DNA of 63,448 nucleotides from an uncultured Phycisphaerales bacterium (GTDB taxonomy: Bacteria; Planctomycetota; Phycisphaerae; Phycisphaerales; UBA1924): contig CALMPG010000076.1 in the NCBI GenBank assembly GCA_937871915.1, positions 1-63,448 on the forward strand. Reading direction: 5' to 3'. A program made the position numbers and the translations under genes. Under the pieces are notes generated by a model, which was not told where the DNA came from, did not search any database, and saw only the letters and a list, made by a program, of their open reading frames with translations. The stretch's first letter is position 1, and each line of letters begins with the position of its first letter. This document shows, piece by piece, positions 53,390-62,203 of this stretch.

Positions 53390-53638
53390 GGAAAGACTCC
53401 TCGATCGACTGGTTGGTTTGCGACTCGCCCGCCCGCCCGGCACCGGTGCCGCGCACCGCGGGCGCCACCGGCAAGGAACGCTCACGATACCAATAATCTT
53501 GCACCAACTCGGACCTTCGGGCCATTAAAGGCGAAAGTCCGTCGCCATGAATGACCCCGCGCTCACTCGCCCCCGCGCGGCTCGGGCCTGTCGGAGCCTT
53601 TATTTGGAACTATTCCAGACTGTGGGCCCCCGTGGAAC
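53390..53638. promoter_or_regulatory. upstream region of the 848-aa gene
   Basis: This 249-bp gap between two same-strand surface genes has an AT-richer stretch around 53486-53505 (ACCAATAATCTTGCACCAAC) and 53597-53620 (TATTTGGAACTATTCC). These are candidates for the promoter of the 848-aa gene and the terminator region of the upstream gene. No clear hairpin was found. Confidence 0.35.
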
Positions 53639-55363
53639 CTACAGGCACCCGCCCGCAAACCACGCGCTCACGTAGTCGAACACACTCTGAGTCGTCGGCG
53701 CCCCCGCCCCATTGCCCGTGTAGTCCGCGCTCGGGCTCCCCGCCAGCCACGCATTCAGGAAATCGAAGATATCCAGCACGGTGATCCCATTGGCCTTGTT
53801 GAAGTCCGCCCGGCAGCACGGCGCCGTCGAGTTCCCCGGCGCGTTGCAGTTGAGCTGGATCGCCACGTACCGCGTGTTGGGCCCGGTGCACGCCGCGCTG
53901 CTGGCCACGATCGCGCAGGTCACGCCGCGGCAGCACGCCCCGGTGGTGATCGGGCACGGCAGCGGCAGGCACGCCACCCCGTTGCCGCGATAGCTATCCG
54001 GCGTCACGCACGCCGCCCGCGTCCCGAACGTGCACACCGCCGCCGCCGTGCAGCACGCCCCCATCGGCTGCGGACAGGTGTTCGCCGTGCACGTGGTCGA
54101 GGCCCCCTGGAACTCCCCCGGGCAGAGCACCGCCAGCCCCACCGCGCACGTCCCGTCGCCGGCGCAGCACGCCCCGCTGGGCGAGGCCGCGCACCCGCTG
54201 GCCGCGCACGCCACGCCCGACTGCCACGACGAGATCCCCGCGCACGCGGAGTAGAGCCCGAAGGTGCACGCCCCGCTGGCGAGGTTGCAGCACGCCCCGA
54301 GCACCGGCTGCGGGCACAGGTTCGGCGAGCAGTTCCCGCCCCCGGCCCACACGCTCGGCACCATGCACGCCGCCTGCGCCGTCACCGAGCAGTTCCCCGT
54401 GCTCGGCACACAGCACGCCCCCTGCGGCGGCTGCGGGCAGGTGTTCACCGGCGTGCAGCTCCCGCCCACGCTCCAGCTCGTCCCCACCCCGCAGCTCGTC
54501 TGGATCCCGAACGAGCACGCCCCCGTCTGCGCGTTGCAGCACGTCCCCATCGGCGGCTGCGGGCACGGGTTCGGCGAGCACGTCGTCGGCCCCTCCGTCC
54601 ACACCGTCCCGCCCGCGGCGCACTGGAACTGCGCGTTGATCGCGCACAGCCCGCTGAGCGTCACGCAGCAACTCCCCACCGGCGGCACAAAGCACACGTT
54701 GGGCGTGCACCCGCCCCCGCTGGTCCACACGCTGGGCACAAAGCAACTCGCCTGGATCGTCGTCGTGCACGCCCCCAGCTGCGTGCAGCAGCTCCCGCTC
54801 GCCGGCAGCGGACACACCGCCGTCGAGCACACCACATCCTGTGTCCACACGCTCGGCGCCGCACACTGCACCATGAAGTTGCTCGAGCACGTCCCCAGCC
54901 CCAGATTGCAGCACGCCCCCATCGGCGGCACCACGCACGGATTGGGATCGCACACCCCGTCCTGCGTCCAACTCGCCCCGCCCGCGCACGCCCCCTGCGT
55001 CCCGATGCTGCACGTTCCCGTCAGCGAGCAGCACGACCCATTGGTCACGCACGGATTCGGCGGCCCGCACGTTCGCCCCGCCGTCCAGAAGTTCGTGATC
55101 GCGCACGACGCCTGGAAATACACCACGCACCCACCCGCCGTCGTGCAGCACGTCCCCGTCTGCGGGCAGGGATTGGCGGTGCACACCGCGTTCACGATGA
55201 ACAGGTTCGGGAACGGGCACTGCGCCGATGCCGTCACGGCGGTGCACGTCCCCGCCGTCATGCAGCACGCCCCGGATTGCGCCCGCGCCAATCCCGCAGG
55301 CCACGCCGCGCCCAGCACCATCACCACCCAACAACACAGCACCAGAGTGTGACGACGCATCAT
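53639..55363 (-). CDS. CC-repeat (hexacysteine) protein with dockerin-like tail
   Basis: 574 aa from the ATG at 55363 (GAGAGG upstream). Signal peptide LVLCCWVVMVLGAAWPAGLARA. Twelve CC units of about 42 aa with a VWTxGxxCxPNxC turn (GSCCTQLGACTTTIQASC, VPSVWTSGGGCTPNVC). It ends in a dockerin-like pair, VLDIFDFLNAWLAG and a degenerate second repeat (TQSVFDYVSAWFAGG) with terminal CL instead of C. Closest to the giant protein in unit type. Confidence 0.83.
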   Translation of the reverse strand: MMRRHTLVLCCWVVMVLGAAWPAGLARAQSGACCMTAGTCTAVTASAQCPFPNLFIVNAVCTANPCPQTGTCCTTAGGCVVYFQASCAITNFWTAGRTCGPPNPCVTNGSCCSLTGTCSIGTQGACAGGASWTQDGVCDPNPCVVPPMGACCNLGLGTCSSNFMVQCAAPSVWTQDVVCSTAVCPLPASGSCCTQLGACTTTIQASCFVPSVWTSGGGCTPNVCFVPPVGSCCVTLSGLCAINAQFQCAAGGTVWTEGPTTCSPNPCPQPPMGTCCNAQTGACSFGIQTSCGVGTSWSVGGSCTPVNTCPQPPQGACCVPSTGNCSVTAQAACMVPSVWAGGGNCSPNLCPQPVLGACCNLASGACTFGLYSACAGISSWQSGVACAASGCAASPSGACCAGDGTCAVGLAVLCPGEFQGASTTCTANTCPQPMGACCTAAAVCTFGTRAACVTPDSYRGNGVACLPLPCPITTGACCRGVTCAIVASSAACTGPNTRYVAIQLNCNAPGNSTAPCCRADFNKANGITVLDIFDFLNAWLAGSPSADYTGNGAGAPTTQSVFDYVSAWFAGGCL

Positions 55364-55513
55364 GGAACCTCTCATCAAACCAAACACAACCCGGTCCGTT
55401 CACCGGACAACCACCCCCCGGGCCGCGCCAGACGCGACCCGCCATGTCGATCCTACGCAAATCACCCCCCCCATTTGACCACACAACCCGCCCCTCCGCC
55501 ACCTCAATCAGGC

Positions 55514-57028
55514 CTAACACCCGCTCACGAACCACACGGAAAGGAAATCGAAGATGTCCTGCACGGTCGGAATCCCCGGCGCGGCAAGATGGGTAAACGG
55601 GCTCACCGCGAACCACGCGTTCAGAAAGTCGAAAATGTCCTGAACCGTCACGGTCCCCGACTTGTTGAAATCCGCCCGGCAGCACGGCGCGTTGGCGAGA
55701 ATCGAGGAGTTGCACGGGCTCCCCCCCACCCACAGCGCCCCGACCGGCCCACCCGGCGACGAGCAATCCCCCGGAAGGGTCAACATACACACGGCCCCCA
55801 CGCAGCACACCCCGGTCGGCTGCGGACACTCCACCCCCGCGCACGTCGTCGAAGCCCCCTGGTGCACGCCCGCGCACTCCGTCAGAGAATCCACGACGCA
55901 CGTTCCGTCCCCAAGGCAACACGCCCCCGTCGCCCCGCACGCCCCCGCCGCGCACGACGTGTCGTCCCCCGCGTACACCCCCCCCACCCCCGAACACTCG
56001 TCCGCGGCCCGGATCTCGCACGCCGGTCCCCCCGTGGCGCCCCCGCAGCACGCCCCCAGCACGATCGCGTTCGGATCGCGCCGCACAAGGACGACCAGAC
56101 TCCCCACGCGCGGCGCCCCCGACGCGTCGGGGTACCGATACCCGGCCACCCGCACGAAGTACTCCCGCCCCGCTGTCAGCGTGACATACACCAGCGAGTT
56201 CAGCGCGTTGCTCGAGCAGAGGCCCCCCGGCCCGTCGTCGTTGCACCCCACCAGGTTGCTCTCGCCCACCGGGCACCCCGAGTGCACCGACACCACCGTG
56301 TCGATCGCCGATCCGCACGTCGAAACCGTGTACCCACCCGAGGTCGGCGGCTTGAACCGATAGAAAATGTCCGCGCCCCCGCCCGAGCCTGGAAACCCAC
56401 CGCACAGCGACGCCGGATCGATCGTGATCGTCGTCGAGGCCCCCTGGTTCCCCGTCGCCACCGGCACATCCAACATCAGCAGCGGGTTGCCCGCCCCGCA
56501 CTCGTCGTTGGGCGCCCGCGCCGCGAACGTCGCCAGCAGCGAGTACGGCCCCACCACCGACGCGCTCGCGTACGCCCCCACCCGCACGATGTACGTCCGC
56601 CCCGCGATGAGCAGCACCGAGCCCACCCGCGACTGCGCCCCGCAAAGGTCGTCGCTGCACGCCTGCGGCAGCTGGTTGGCCACGCTCGCCGGGCACCCCG
56701 TGTGCACGCTCAGCACCGTGTCCCACGCCGCCAGCCCGCACGTCTCGAACGTGTAGCTCCCGGTGATCGTCGGCGTGATCGTGTGGTACACATCCGCCCC
56801 CGATTGGTTCCCCGGGCAGGTCGTCCCCGTCGCGTCGCGCGTCGCCCCCGCCAGCGTCCCCGCCACCGTCCCTCCGCCCGGCGGAATCGCAAACCCCGCC
56901 ATCGCCTGCGCACAGTCGTCGTTGGCCGGTTGCCCGCTCGCCTCTCCCCCCGCCGCCGTGAACACCAGCGCGCACCACAGCCACCTCAGCGCGCACACTC
57001 GCAGCCTTGCCCGCAGGCGTTTCTCCAT
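55514..57028 (-). CDS. secreted PPC-type domain and CC-repeat protein with dockerin-like tail
   Basis: 504 aa from the ATG at 57028. Signal peptide LRWLWCALVFTAAGGEASG. Two PPC-type domains (NDDCAQAMAGFAI and NDECGAGNPLLML, each with DTVLSVHTGC/DTVVSVHSGC and a YIVRVGAY/YFVRVAGY strand) resemble those of the protease at 114. Three CC units (GACCGG, GACCLG, GVCCVG) follow, then a dockerin-like pair (VQDIFDFLNAWFAV, VQDIFDFLSVWFVSGC). It links the two protein families of the window in one polypeptide. Confidence 0.83.
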   Translation of the reverse strand: MEKRLRARLRVCALRWLWCALVFTAAGGEASGQPANDDCAQAMAGFAIPPGGGTVAGTLAGATRDATGTTCPGNQSGADVYHTITPTITGSYTFETCGLAAWDTVLSVHTGCPASVANQLPQACSDDLCGAQSRVGSVLLIAGRTYIVRVGAYASASVVGPYSLLATFAARAPNDECGAGNPLLMLDVPVATGNQGASTTITIDPASLCGGFPGSGGGADIFYRFKPPTSGGYTVSTCGSAIDTVVSVHSGCPVGESNLVGCNDDGPGGLCSSNALNSLVYVTLTAGREYFVRVAGYRYPDASGAPRVGSLVVLVRRDPNAIVLGACCGGATGGPACEIRAADECSGVGGVYAGDDTSCAAGACGATGACCLGDGTCVVDSLTECAGVHQGASTTCAGVECPQPTGVCCVGAVCMLTLPGDCSSPGGPVGALWVGGSPCNSSILANAPCCRADFNKSGTVTVQDIFDFLNAWFAVSPFTHLAAPGIPTVQDIFDFLSVWFVSGC

Positions 57029-57280
57029 GCACTCACCAACCACGGCCGTCCGAGAACCGGCGCGGCCGACCATCCGTTCACCCAGAACCGCCCCACTCCC
57101 TCCCCTACGAATCTGTCGGCACCCTTGGTCCCCGCGCCCACAATCAATTTCCTCCCCCACCCTACCACTCTACTTCCAGCGCGCGCCGACGCCGCCCATC
57201 CGGCCCTCCCACCGGGTCCGGGGACGACTTTCCCGCATTATTCCGACACTCTCAGAACCGCCGAGCAAGCCCCGACCATC

Positions 57281-60200
57281 TCAGCCGCTCGCCGATTCCC
57301 CCGAGCCCGCATCGGGCGTCGGGCTCGGAGCGGGAGCGCTCTCGCTCGCCGATGGCGGAGGACTCGCCGACTGCGCAATGGCCTGCCGCATCGACCGGGC
57401 GCTGCGAACCTTCCCGCCCAGCCGCTTCTCCGGCAGCCGGCTCGGGACAATCCCGCCCGGAAACTTCGACGGGTCCATGACCGGCGGCGGCGCCGCCGCC
57501 GGGGCCTCGCCCGGCGCGCCCACCGGCACCGGCGGCGCCGAGAGCGGCCCCGACGCGAACCGGTTGAACGTCTTGGTCCCGCTCGCCCGCTTCTCCGCCG
57601 CCTCGCGATCCCGCCGCACATCGTCCGGCAGCGGCCCCGGCTTGAAGTCCGGGTAGTCGAGCTTGGGGATCTCCGCGTTGATGAGCATCTCGATCTCGGT
57701 AAGCAGCTCCCCCTGCTCCGGCGTCACCAGCGCCCACGCCACCCCGTCCCGCCCCGCCCTGGCCGTCCGCCCGATCCGGTGCACGTACAGGTCCGGGTCC
57801 TCGGGCAGGTCGTAGTTGATCACGTGCGTGATCCCCTCCACGTCCAGCCCCCGGCTGGCCAGGTCCGAGGCGATGAGCACCGACAGCGACCCGGACTTCA
57901 ACCTCGCCAAAGCGCTGTTCCGCTTGCTCTGCTGCATGTCCCCGTGCATCGCGTGGGCCTCGATCCCCTTGCGGGCCAGGTACTCGGCCAGGTTGTCCAC
58001 CGTCTTCTTGGTCCGGCAGAACACCAGCGTCAGCGCCGGCGACTCGTGCGTGAGCAGGTGCAGCAGCAGCTGCTTCTTGTCCCATGGCTCCACGGGCAGG
58101 TGGTACTGCTTCACCATGGTGGCCGTGAGCGACCCGGAGGTGGCGACGATCTTCTCGGCCTCCCGGGCGAACGTCCGGGCCAAAGTCTCGACCTCGCGCG
58201 GCAGCGTCGCCGACACAAACACCGTCTGCCGCTCCCGCGGGCACGAGCCCAGGATCCGCTTGATGTCGTCCCGGAAGCCGATGTCCAGCATCCGGTCCAC
58301 CTCATCGAGCACCGCGATCTTCACGTTCTCATATCGCACATACCCGCGCTCGCGCATGTCCATGAGCCGCCCCGGCGTGGCCACGATAATCTCCGGCCCC
58401 CGCGAGAGCCGATCCGCCTGCGTCGAGATGCTCTGCCCCCCATACACCGGCAAAGCCGTCATCCCGGTAAACCGCCCCAGCTCATTCAAGTCCGTCGCGA
58501 CTTGTATGGCCAGCTCGCGCGTCGGCACCAGCACGATCCCGCTCATCGCATCCCCGGGCGTCAAGCGAGAGAGCATCGGCAGCCCGAACGCCGCCGTCTT
58601 CCCCGTCCCCGTCTTGGCCTGCCCGAGCATGTCCTTGCCCGTGAGCAGGATCGGGATGATCTGCGCCTGGATCGACGTGGGATACTCAAATCCCGCCGCC
58701 GTCACGCCGCGCATCACCGGCTCGCTCAACCCCAGATCCGCAAACCGCGATGTCTTGTCGAACACATCCCCGGTGTCCCGGTCCCCGGCCACCTTCTTCG
58801 GCGCCGGATGCACGGGCAGCCCCGCCCGCGGCTCGCCCGCAACCGGCGCAGGAGCCGGCGCATGGACCGGCGCAGGAGCGGGCCCGCTCGGCGCCGCCGG
58901 GGGCGGAGGCGTCGGCGCCGCGGTTCGCTGCGAAGGCTGATAAAAGTTCTGCGGAGCCGCCTCGCGATTCCCCTGCGTCGGCATCACCGGCATGGGCCGA
59001 GGCCCGGGCCCCCTTCCGGGTACCCCGACACTCCGTGGCGGGCTCTGCTGCCGATCACCCTGCGGCTGCGGCCGCTGCTGTTGCTGCACCGGCGGCTGGC
59101 CTTGATAAGGCTGCCCCTGCTGCGGTGGACGACCGCCCTGCTGTCGCGGCGGCTGCTCGGGTACCCCGACACTCCGAGGCGGGTGTGGAGGCTGCCGCTG
59201 ATCCCACCCTTGCCCCTGCTGCGGCTGGCGCGCCTGCTGAAACTGCTGCTGGCTGGGCTGGTGCTGGCCGGGCTGTTGTTGCCCCTGCTGCTGCGGATTC
59301 CCCTGCCGGTTCTGCTGACCCTGCTGCTGCTGGGGATACTGCTGCGGCCCGCGCTGCCCCTGCTGCGGCGGCATCGGCGAACGCTGCCCTTGCTGCTGGG
59401 GCGGCCGACCCTGCTGCTGCGGATACCCCTGCTGCCCCTGCGGCGGACGCTGGCCCTGCTGCTGAGGCGGACGACCCTGCTGTTGCGAGTACCCCGGCTG
59501 TCCCTGCGGCGGACGACCGCCCTGCTGCCCGTACTGCTGCGGAGCCTGCTGTTGCTGGCGCGGCTGTTGATACTGCTGCGGCTGCGGCTGGCCCGGCCGC
59601 TGGTGATTCTGCTGCTGCTGCGGATACCCCTGCGGCGGACGCTGTCCCTGCTGCTGGGGCGGACGACCCTGCGGCTGCGTGTACCCCTGCTGCCCCTGCG
59701 GCGGACGCCCGCCCTGCTGCTGCCCGGGTGCCCCGACACTCCGTGGCGGGTTCTGGGGTACCCCGACACTCCGTGGCGGGCTCTGCTGCTGGCGCGGCTC
59801 TTGATACTGCTGCGACTGCTGCGGCGGACGCCCGCTCATCGGCGTCTGCGGGCGCGGCCCCATCGGCGGGCGACCCTGCGGTCCCAGCGGCACGCGCCCC
59901 GCCGCCCCCGGCTCCGGTGAGTATTCAATCCGCTGCTGCTGCACCGGACGCTGCCCACCACCACCCTGCTGCCCCGATCGCGGAGACTGCGCAGGAGCCT
60001 GCGGCCCAGCCGGGCGCGCCGGCGGCGCGCTCCGAGCCGGCGCACTCCCCTGCCCACGCGCCGGCGCCGGCACCGAAGCCTGCTCCCCACCCCGTCCACC
60101 TCCACCCCCACCGCCCCGGCGCGTCGTCTTCGGCGCGCTCGGCTTCTTCTCCGCCGCCTTCACCGGCGCGGGACGCGTCGTCTTCTTGGGCTTCTCCTCA

Positions 60201-60349
60201 ACCGACGGCGGCCTCGACACGCGCGGCGGGCGCGCAGCCGCCTTCCCCGCCGGCTTTCGACCCGAACGCTTCCCTCCCCCGGTGCTCTTGGAACGAGAAG
60301 AATCGGTCGAACTGCGTTGGTCGCGCTTGCCGCGGGGGCGGGAGGTCAT
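57281..60349 (-). CDS. DEAD-box RNA helicase with long disordered Q/P/G-rich N-terminus
   Basis: 1022 aa from the ATG at 60349. The first 525 or so residues are low complexity: Lys/Arg-rich start, then Gln/Pro/Gly repeats (QQQGRPPQQQGQRPPQG). Four type A palindromes in this part encode [16 protein letters not shown]. The helicase core at about 530-915 has the Q motif (FEYPTSIQAQIIP), AQAKTGTGKT, PTRELAIQV, TPGRLMD, DEVDRML (DEVD instead of DEAD), SAT and HRIGRTARAG. A Pro/Ala tail ends it. It unwinds RNA in ribosome assembly or decay. The long tail could drive condensate formation (inference). Confidence 0.88.
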   Translation of the reverse strand: MTSRPRGKRDQRSSTDSSRSKSTGGGKRSGRKPAGKAAARPPRVSRPPSVEEKPKKTTRPAPVKAAEKKPSAPKTTRRGGGGGGGRGGEQASVPAPARGQGSAPARSAPPARPAGPQAPAQSPRSGQQGGGGQRPVQQQRIEYSPEPGAAGRVPLGPQGRPPMGPRPQTPMSGRPPQQSQQYQEPRQQQSPPRSVGVPQNPPRSVGAPGQQQGGRPPQGQQGYTQPQGRPPQQQGQRPPQGYPQQQQNHQRPGQPQPQQYQQPRQQQQAPQQYGQQGGRPPQGQPGYSQQQGRPPQQQGQRPPQGQQGYPQQQGRPPQQQGQRSPMPPQQGQRGPQQYPQQQQGQQNRQGNPQQQGQQQPGQHQPSQQQFQQARQPQQGQGWDQRQPPHPPRSVGVPEQPPRQQGGRPPQQGQPYQGQPPVQQQQRPQPQGDRQQSPPRSVGVPGRGPGPRPMPVMPTQGNREAAPQNFYQPSQRTAAPTPPPPAAPSGPAPAPVHAPAPAPVAGEPRAGLPVHPAPKKVAGDRDTGDVFDKTSRFADLGLSEPVMRGVTAAGFEYPTSIQAQIIPILLTGKDMLGQAKTGTGKTAAFGLPMLSRLTPGDAMSGIVLVPTRELAIQVATDLNELGRFTGMTALPVYGGQSISTQADRLSRGPEIIVATPGRLMDMRERGYVRYENVKIAVLDEVDRMLDIGFRDDIKRILGSCPRERQTVFVSATLPREVETLARTFAREAEKIVATSGSLTATMVKQYHLPVEPWDKKQLLLHLLTHESPALTLVFCRTKKTVDNLAEYLARKGIEAHAMHGDMQQSKRNSALARLKSGSLSVLIASDLASRGLDVEGITHVINYDLPEDPDLYVHRIGRTARAGRDGVAWALVTPEQGELLTEIEMLINAEIPKLDYPDFKPGPLPDDVRRDREAAEKRASGTKTFNRFASGPLSAPPVPVGAPGEAPAAAPPPVMDPSKFPGGIVPSRLPEKRLGGKVRSARSMRQAIAQSASPPPSASESAPAPSPTPDAGSGESASG
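59018..59042. repeat. type A palindrome inside helicase gene
   Basis: The most common form (arms CCCCGACAC/GTGGCGGG around TCC, with GGGTA in front), read on the minus strand as PPRSVGVP in frame. Confidence 0.9.
59159..59183. repeat. type A palindrome inside helicase gene
   Basis: Same element with GAGGC for GTGGC. It is translated in frame as PPRSVGVP. Confidence 0.85.
59726..59780. repeat. two tandem type A palindromes inside helicase gene
   Basis: Copies at 59726-59750 and 59756-59780, five bases apart (TTCTG), same orientation, both encoding PPRSVG(V/A)P. The spacing of 30 bp keeps the frame. Confidence 0.9.
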
Positions 60350-60690
60350 CTGTAGCTGCCGTCCTGATTGGTGGGACCGGGTGGGGGCGTCGGAGGTCCG
60401 GCCCGCGGCCCAAGCCACGCGGCCGATTCCGCCCTTCCCAAGTCGGGTTTCGGAAGTTGATCGTAGTGGGTGCGCAGGGTCGATACAAGCACCGCAAACA
60501 CAAGCAAATACACGCCCGTGCCCGCCTTCCTCGGCCCCGGAGGGGCCCTAGGGGCATCAGCCCACGGTGGCCCTGGAAGGGCGACAGACTCCGCGCCCCA
60601 GTCTCTCCCCATCCCACGCTCCCCTCCCCCTCCACAACCGACACCACCCCCACAGGCCCCGCCCCACTTCGACGTAATCTTGGAGCTCAC
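60350..60690. promoter_or_regulatory. divergent region helicase/alr with GGA-loop hairpins
   Basis: The 341-bp gap has no gene. It contains GGCCCC-GGA-GGGGCC (60533-60547) and GCCCT-GGA-AGGGC (60570-60582), both perfect stems with the GGA triloop seen in the other palindromes. The AT-richer stretch CGCAAACACAAGCAAATACA (60493-60512) is a promoter candidate. Confidence 0.45.
60533..60582. repeat. GGA-triloop palindromes (type D)
   Basis: Two hairpins with different stems but the same GGA loop, 22 bp apart, connected by CTAGGGGCATCAGCCCACG. Intergenic. Confidence 0.7.
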
Positions 60691-62166
60691 GTGGCCAGCA
60701 GCCGTCTTGAAATCGATCTCGGCGCCATCGACCGCAACCTCGGCGTCGTCCGGCGCACCATCGGCCCCGCCGAGAACGCCCCCTCCCCCCACCGCCCCGC
60801 CGTCTGCGCTGTCCTCAAGCAGGACGGCTACGGCGCGGGCGCCGTCCGCATCGCCAAGCGCCTCGTGGCCTCCGGCGTCGAGATGCTCGCCGTCTACGCC
60901 CTCGACGAGGCCCGCGCCCTCGCCGAGGCCATCCCCACCGTCCCCATCCTCATCCTCATGCCCACGCGCGGCCTCGACCGCCACGACCCCCTCTACCGCC
61001 ACGCCGTCGCCGGTCGCATCCACTTCTCCGTCCACTCCCTCGACCAGTTCGCATCCCTCAACGAAACCGCCGCCCGCCTCGGGGCCGAACTCCCCGTCCA
61101 TCTCCAGGCCGACACCGGCCTCTCGCGCGGCGGCGCATCCGTGGGTGATTCCAACGAGGCCCTCCTCCTCCTGCAGCGCATCGTCGCCTCGCCGCGCGTC
61201 CGCCTCGCGGGCCTCATGACCCACTTCGCCTCCCCCTGCTGCGACGACGAGTTCACCCGCGAGCAGGCCCGCCTCTTCCGCGACTTCATCGAGTCCATCC
61301 GCCCCGTCGTCCGAGCCGCCGTCGAGCAGGGCGGGCGGGCGGTCGCACGCATGAACGATCTGGTCGTCCACGCGGCCAACTCCTGCGCCACCTTCCGCTC
61401 CCGCTCCTACCACGGCACCATGGTCCGCGTCGGCCAGTGCCTCCTCGGCTACGTCGGCGCCGACGTCCCCCAGCGCGAGCACTTCGAGTTCCGCGATGAG
61501 ATGGAGTCCCTCGAGCCCAGCATCCGCTGGATCGCCCCCATCGCCCATGTCCAGGAGATCCCCGTCGGCTGGCCCGTCGGCTACGGCTCAACCTGGCGCG
61601 CCCCGCAGCGCCTCGACGGGCGCGCCACCCGCATCGCCCTCATCCCCGTCGGCTACGCCGACGGCCTGCCCCGCACACTCGGCGGCCGCAGCAATCTGGC
61701 GGGCCGCATCGGCGGCGGCCCCGGCTGCGTCGGCTTCACCGGCCGCCTGTACGACGACACCGCCCAGTCCGGCGGCATGACCATCGCCCCCACCGCGAGC
61801 GAAACCATCTACGCCCCCATCGTCGGGCGCGTCAGCATGGACCAGATCACCGTCGATGTCACCGACGTCCCCGAGTCCTTCCTCCGCATCGCCCGCCCCG
61901 GCACCGTCGGAGGCTCGGGCAGCGGCGACCCGCGCTCCAGCGAGGTCGAGATCTACTCCCGCGACCCCGCCGCCCGCACCTTCCTCCCCACCACCGCCGA
62001 CACCGCCGGCACCATCACCCACGACCTCCTCTGCCGCGTCTCGCCAAGGGTCGAACGCGTCTACAAAGTCAGCGCGGCCCTGGAGCCAGTCGCCGAACCC
62101 ACCCGCGCCCCGCTCCCGATGCCCGTGATCGTGCCGACGCTCGCCGGCAAGGCCGCGGTGGCGTAG
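60691..62166 (+). CDS. alr: alanine racemase
   Basis: 491 aa, GTG start with GGAG 5 nt upstream. PLP-dependent enzyme making D-alanine for peptidoglycan. The Schiff-base lysine is Lys43 in CAVLKQDGYG; the catalytic Tyr is in PVGYADGLPR. Other family blocks are VHLQADTGLSRGG, AGLMTHFAS, VVHAANSCATF, MVRVGQCLLGY and GRVSMDQITVDVTDVP. It is longer than the usual 360-380 aa, mainly through a loop (RIGGGPGCVGFTGRLYDDTA) and a C-terminal tail. The open frame continues far upstream only as a shadow of the helicase gene. Confidence 0.93.
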   Translation: MASSRLEIDLGAIDRNLGVVRRTIGPAENAPSPHRPAVCAVLKQDGYGAGAVRIAKRLVASGVEMLAVYALDEARALAEAIPTVPILILMPTRGLDRHDPLYRHAVAGRIHFSVHSLDQFASLNETAARLGAELPVHLQADTGLSRGGASVGDSNEALLLLQRIVASPRVRLAGLMTHFASPCCDDEFTREQARLFRDFIESIRPVVRAAVEQGGRAVARMNDLVVHAANSCATFRSRSYHGTMVRVGQCLLGYVGADVPQREHFEFRDEMESLEPSIRWIAPIAHVQEIPVGWPVGYGSTWRAPQRLDGRATRIALIPVGYADGLPRTLGGRSNLAGRIGGGPGCVGFTGRLYDDTAQSGGMTIAPTASETIYAPIVGRVSMDQITVDVTDVPESFLRIARPGTVGGSGSGDPRSSEVEIYSRDPAARTFLPTTADTAGTITHDLLCRVSPRVERVYKVSAALEPVAEPTRAPLPMPVIVPTLAGKAAVA

Positions 62167-62171
62167 TCGCG

Positions 62172-62200
62172 AAAAGTTCAGAGCTCAAAGTTCATAGTTC
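62172..62200. repeat. heptamer-type repeat, left arm at S23 gene
   Basis: AAAGTTCAGAGCTCAAAGTT then CATAGTTCAAAT. It is complementary to the arm at 62608-62640 on the other side of the small gene. Confidence 0.75.
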
Positions 62201-62203
62201 AAA

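Noticed and set aside
37433..57028. A cellulosome-like complex with cohesin scaffoldin
   Set aside because: No cohesin domain, carbohydrate-binding module or glycoside hydrolase is visible; the dockerin-like tails are more likely a sorting or anchoring tag.
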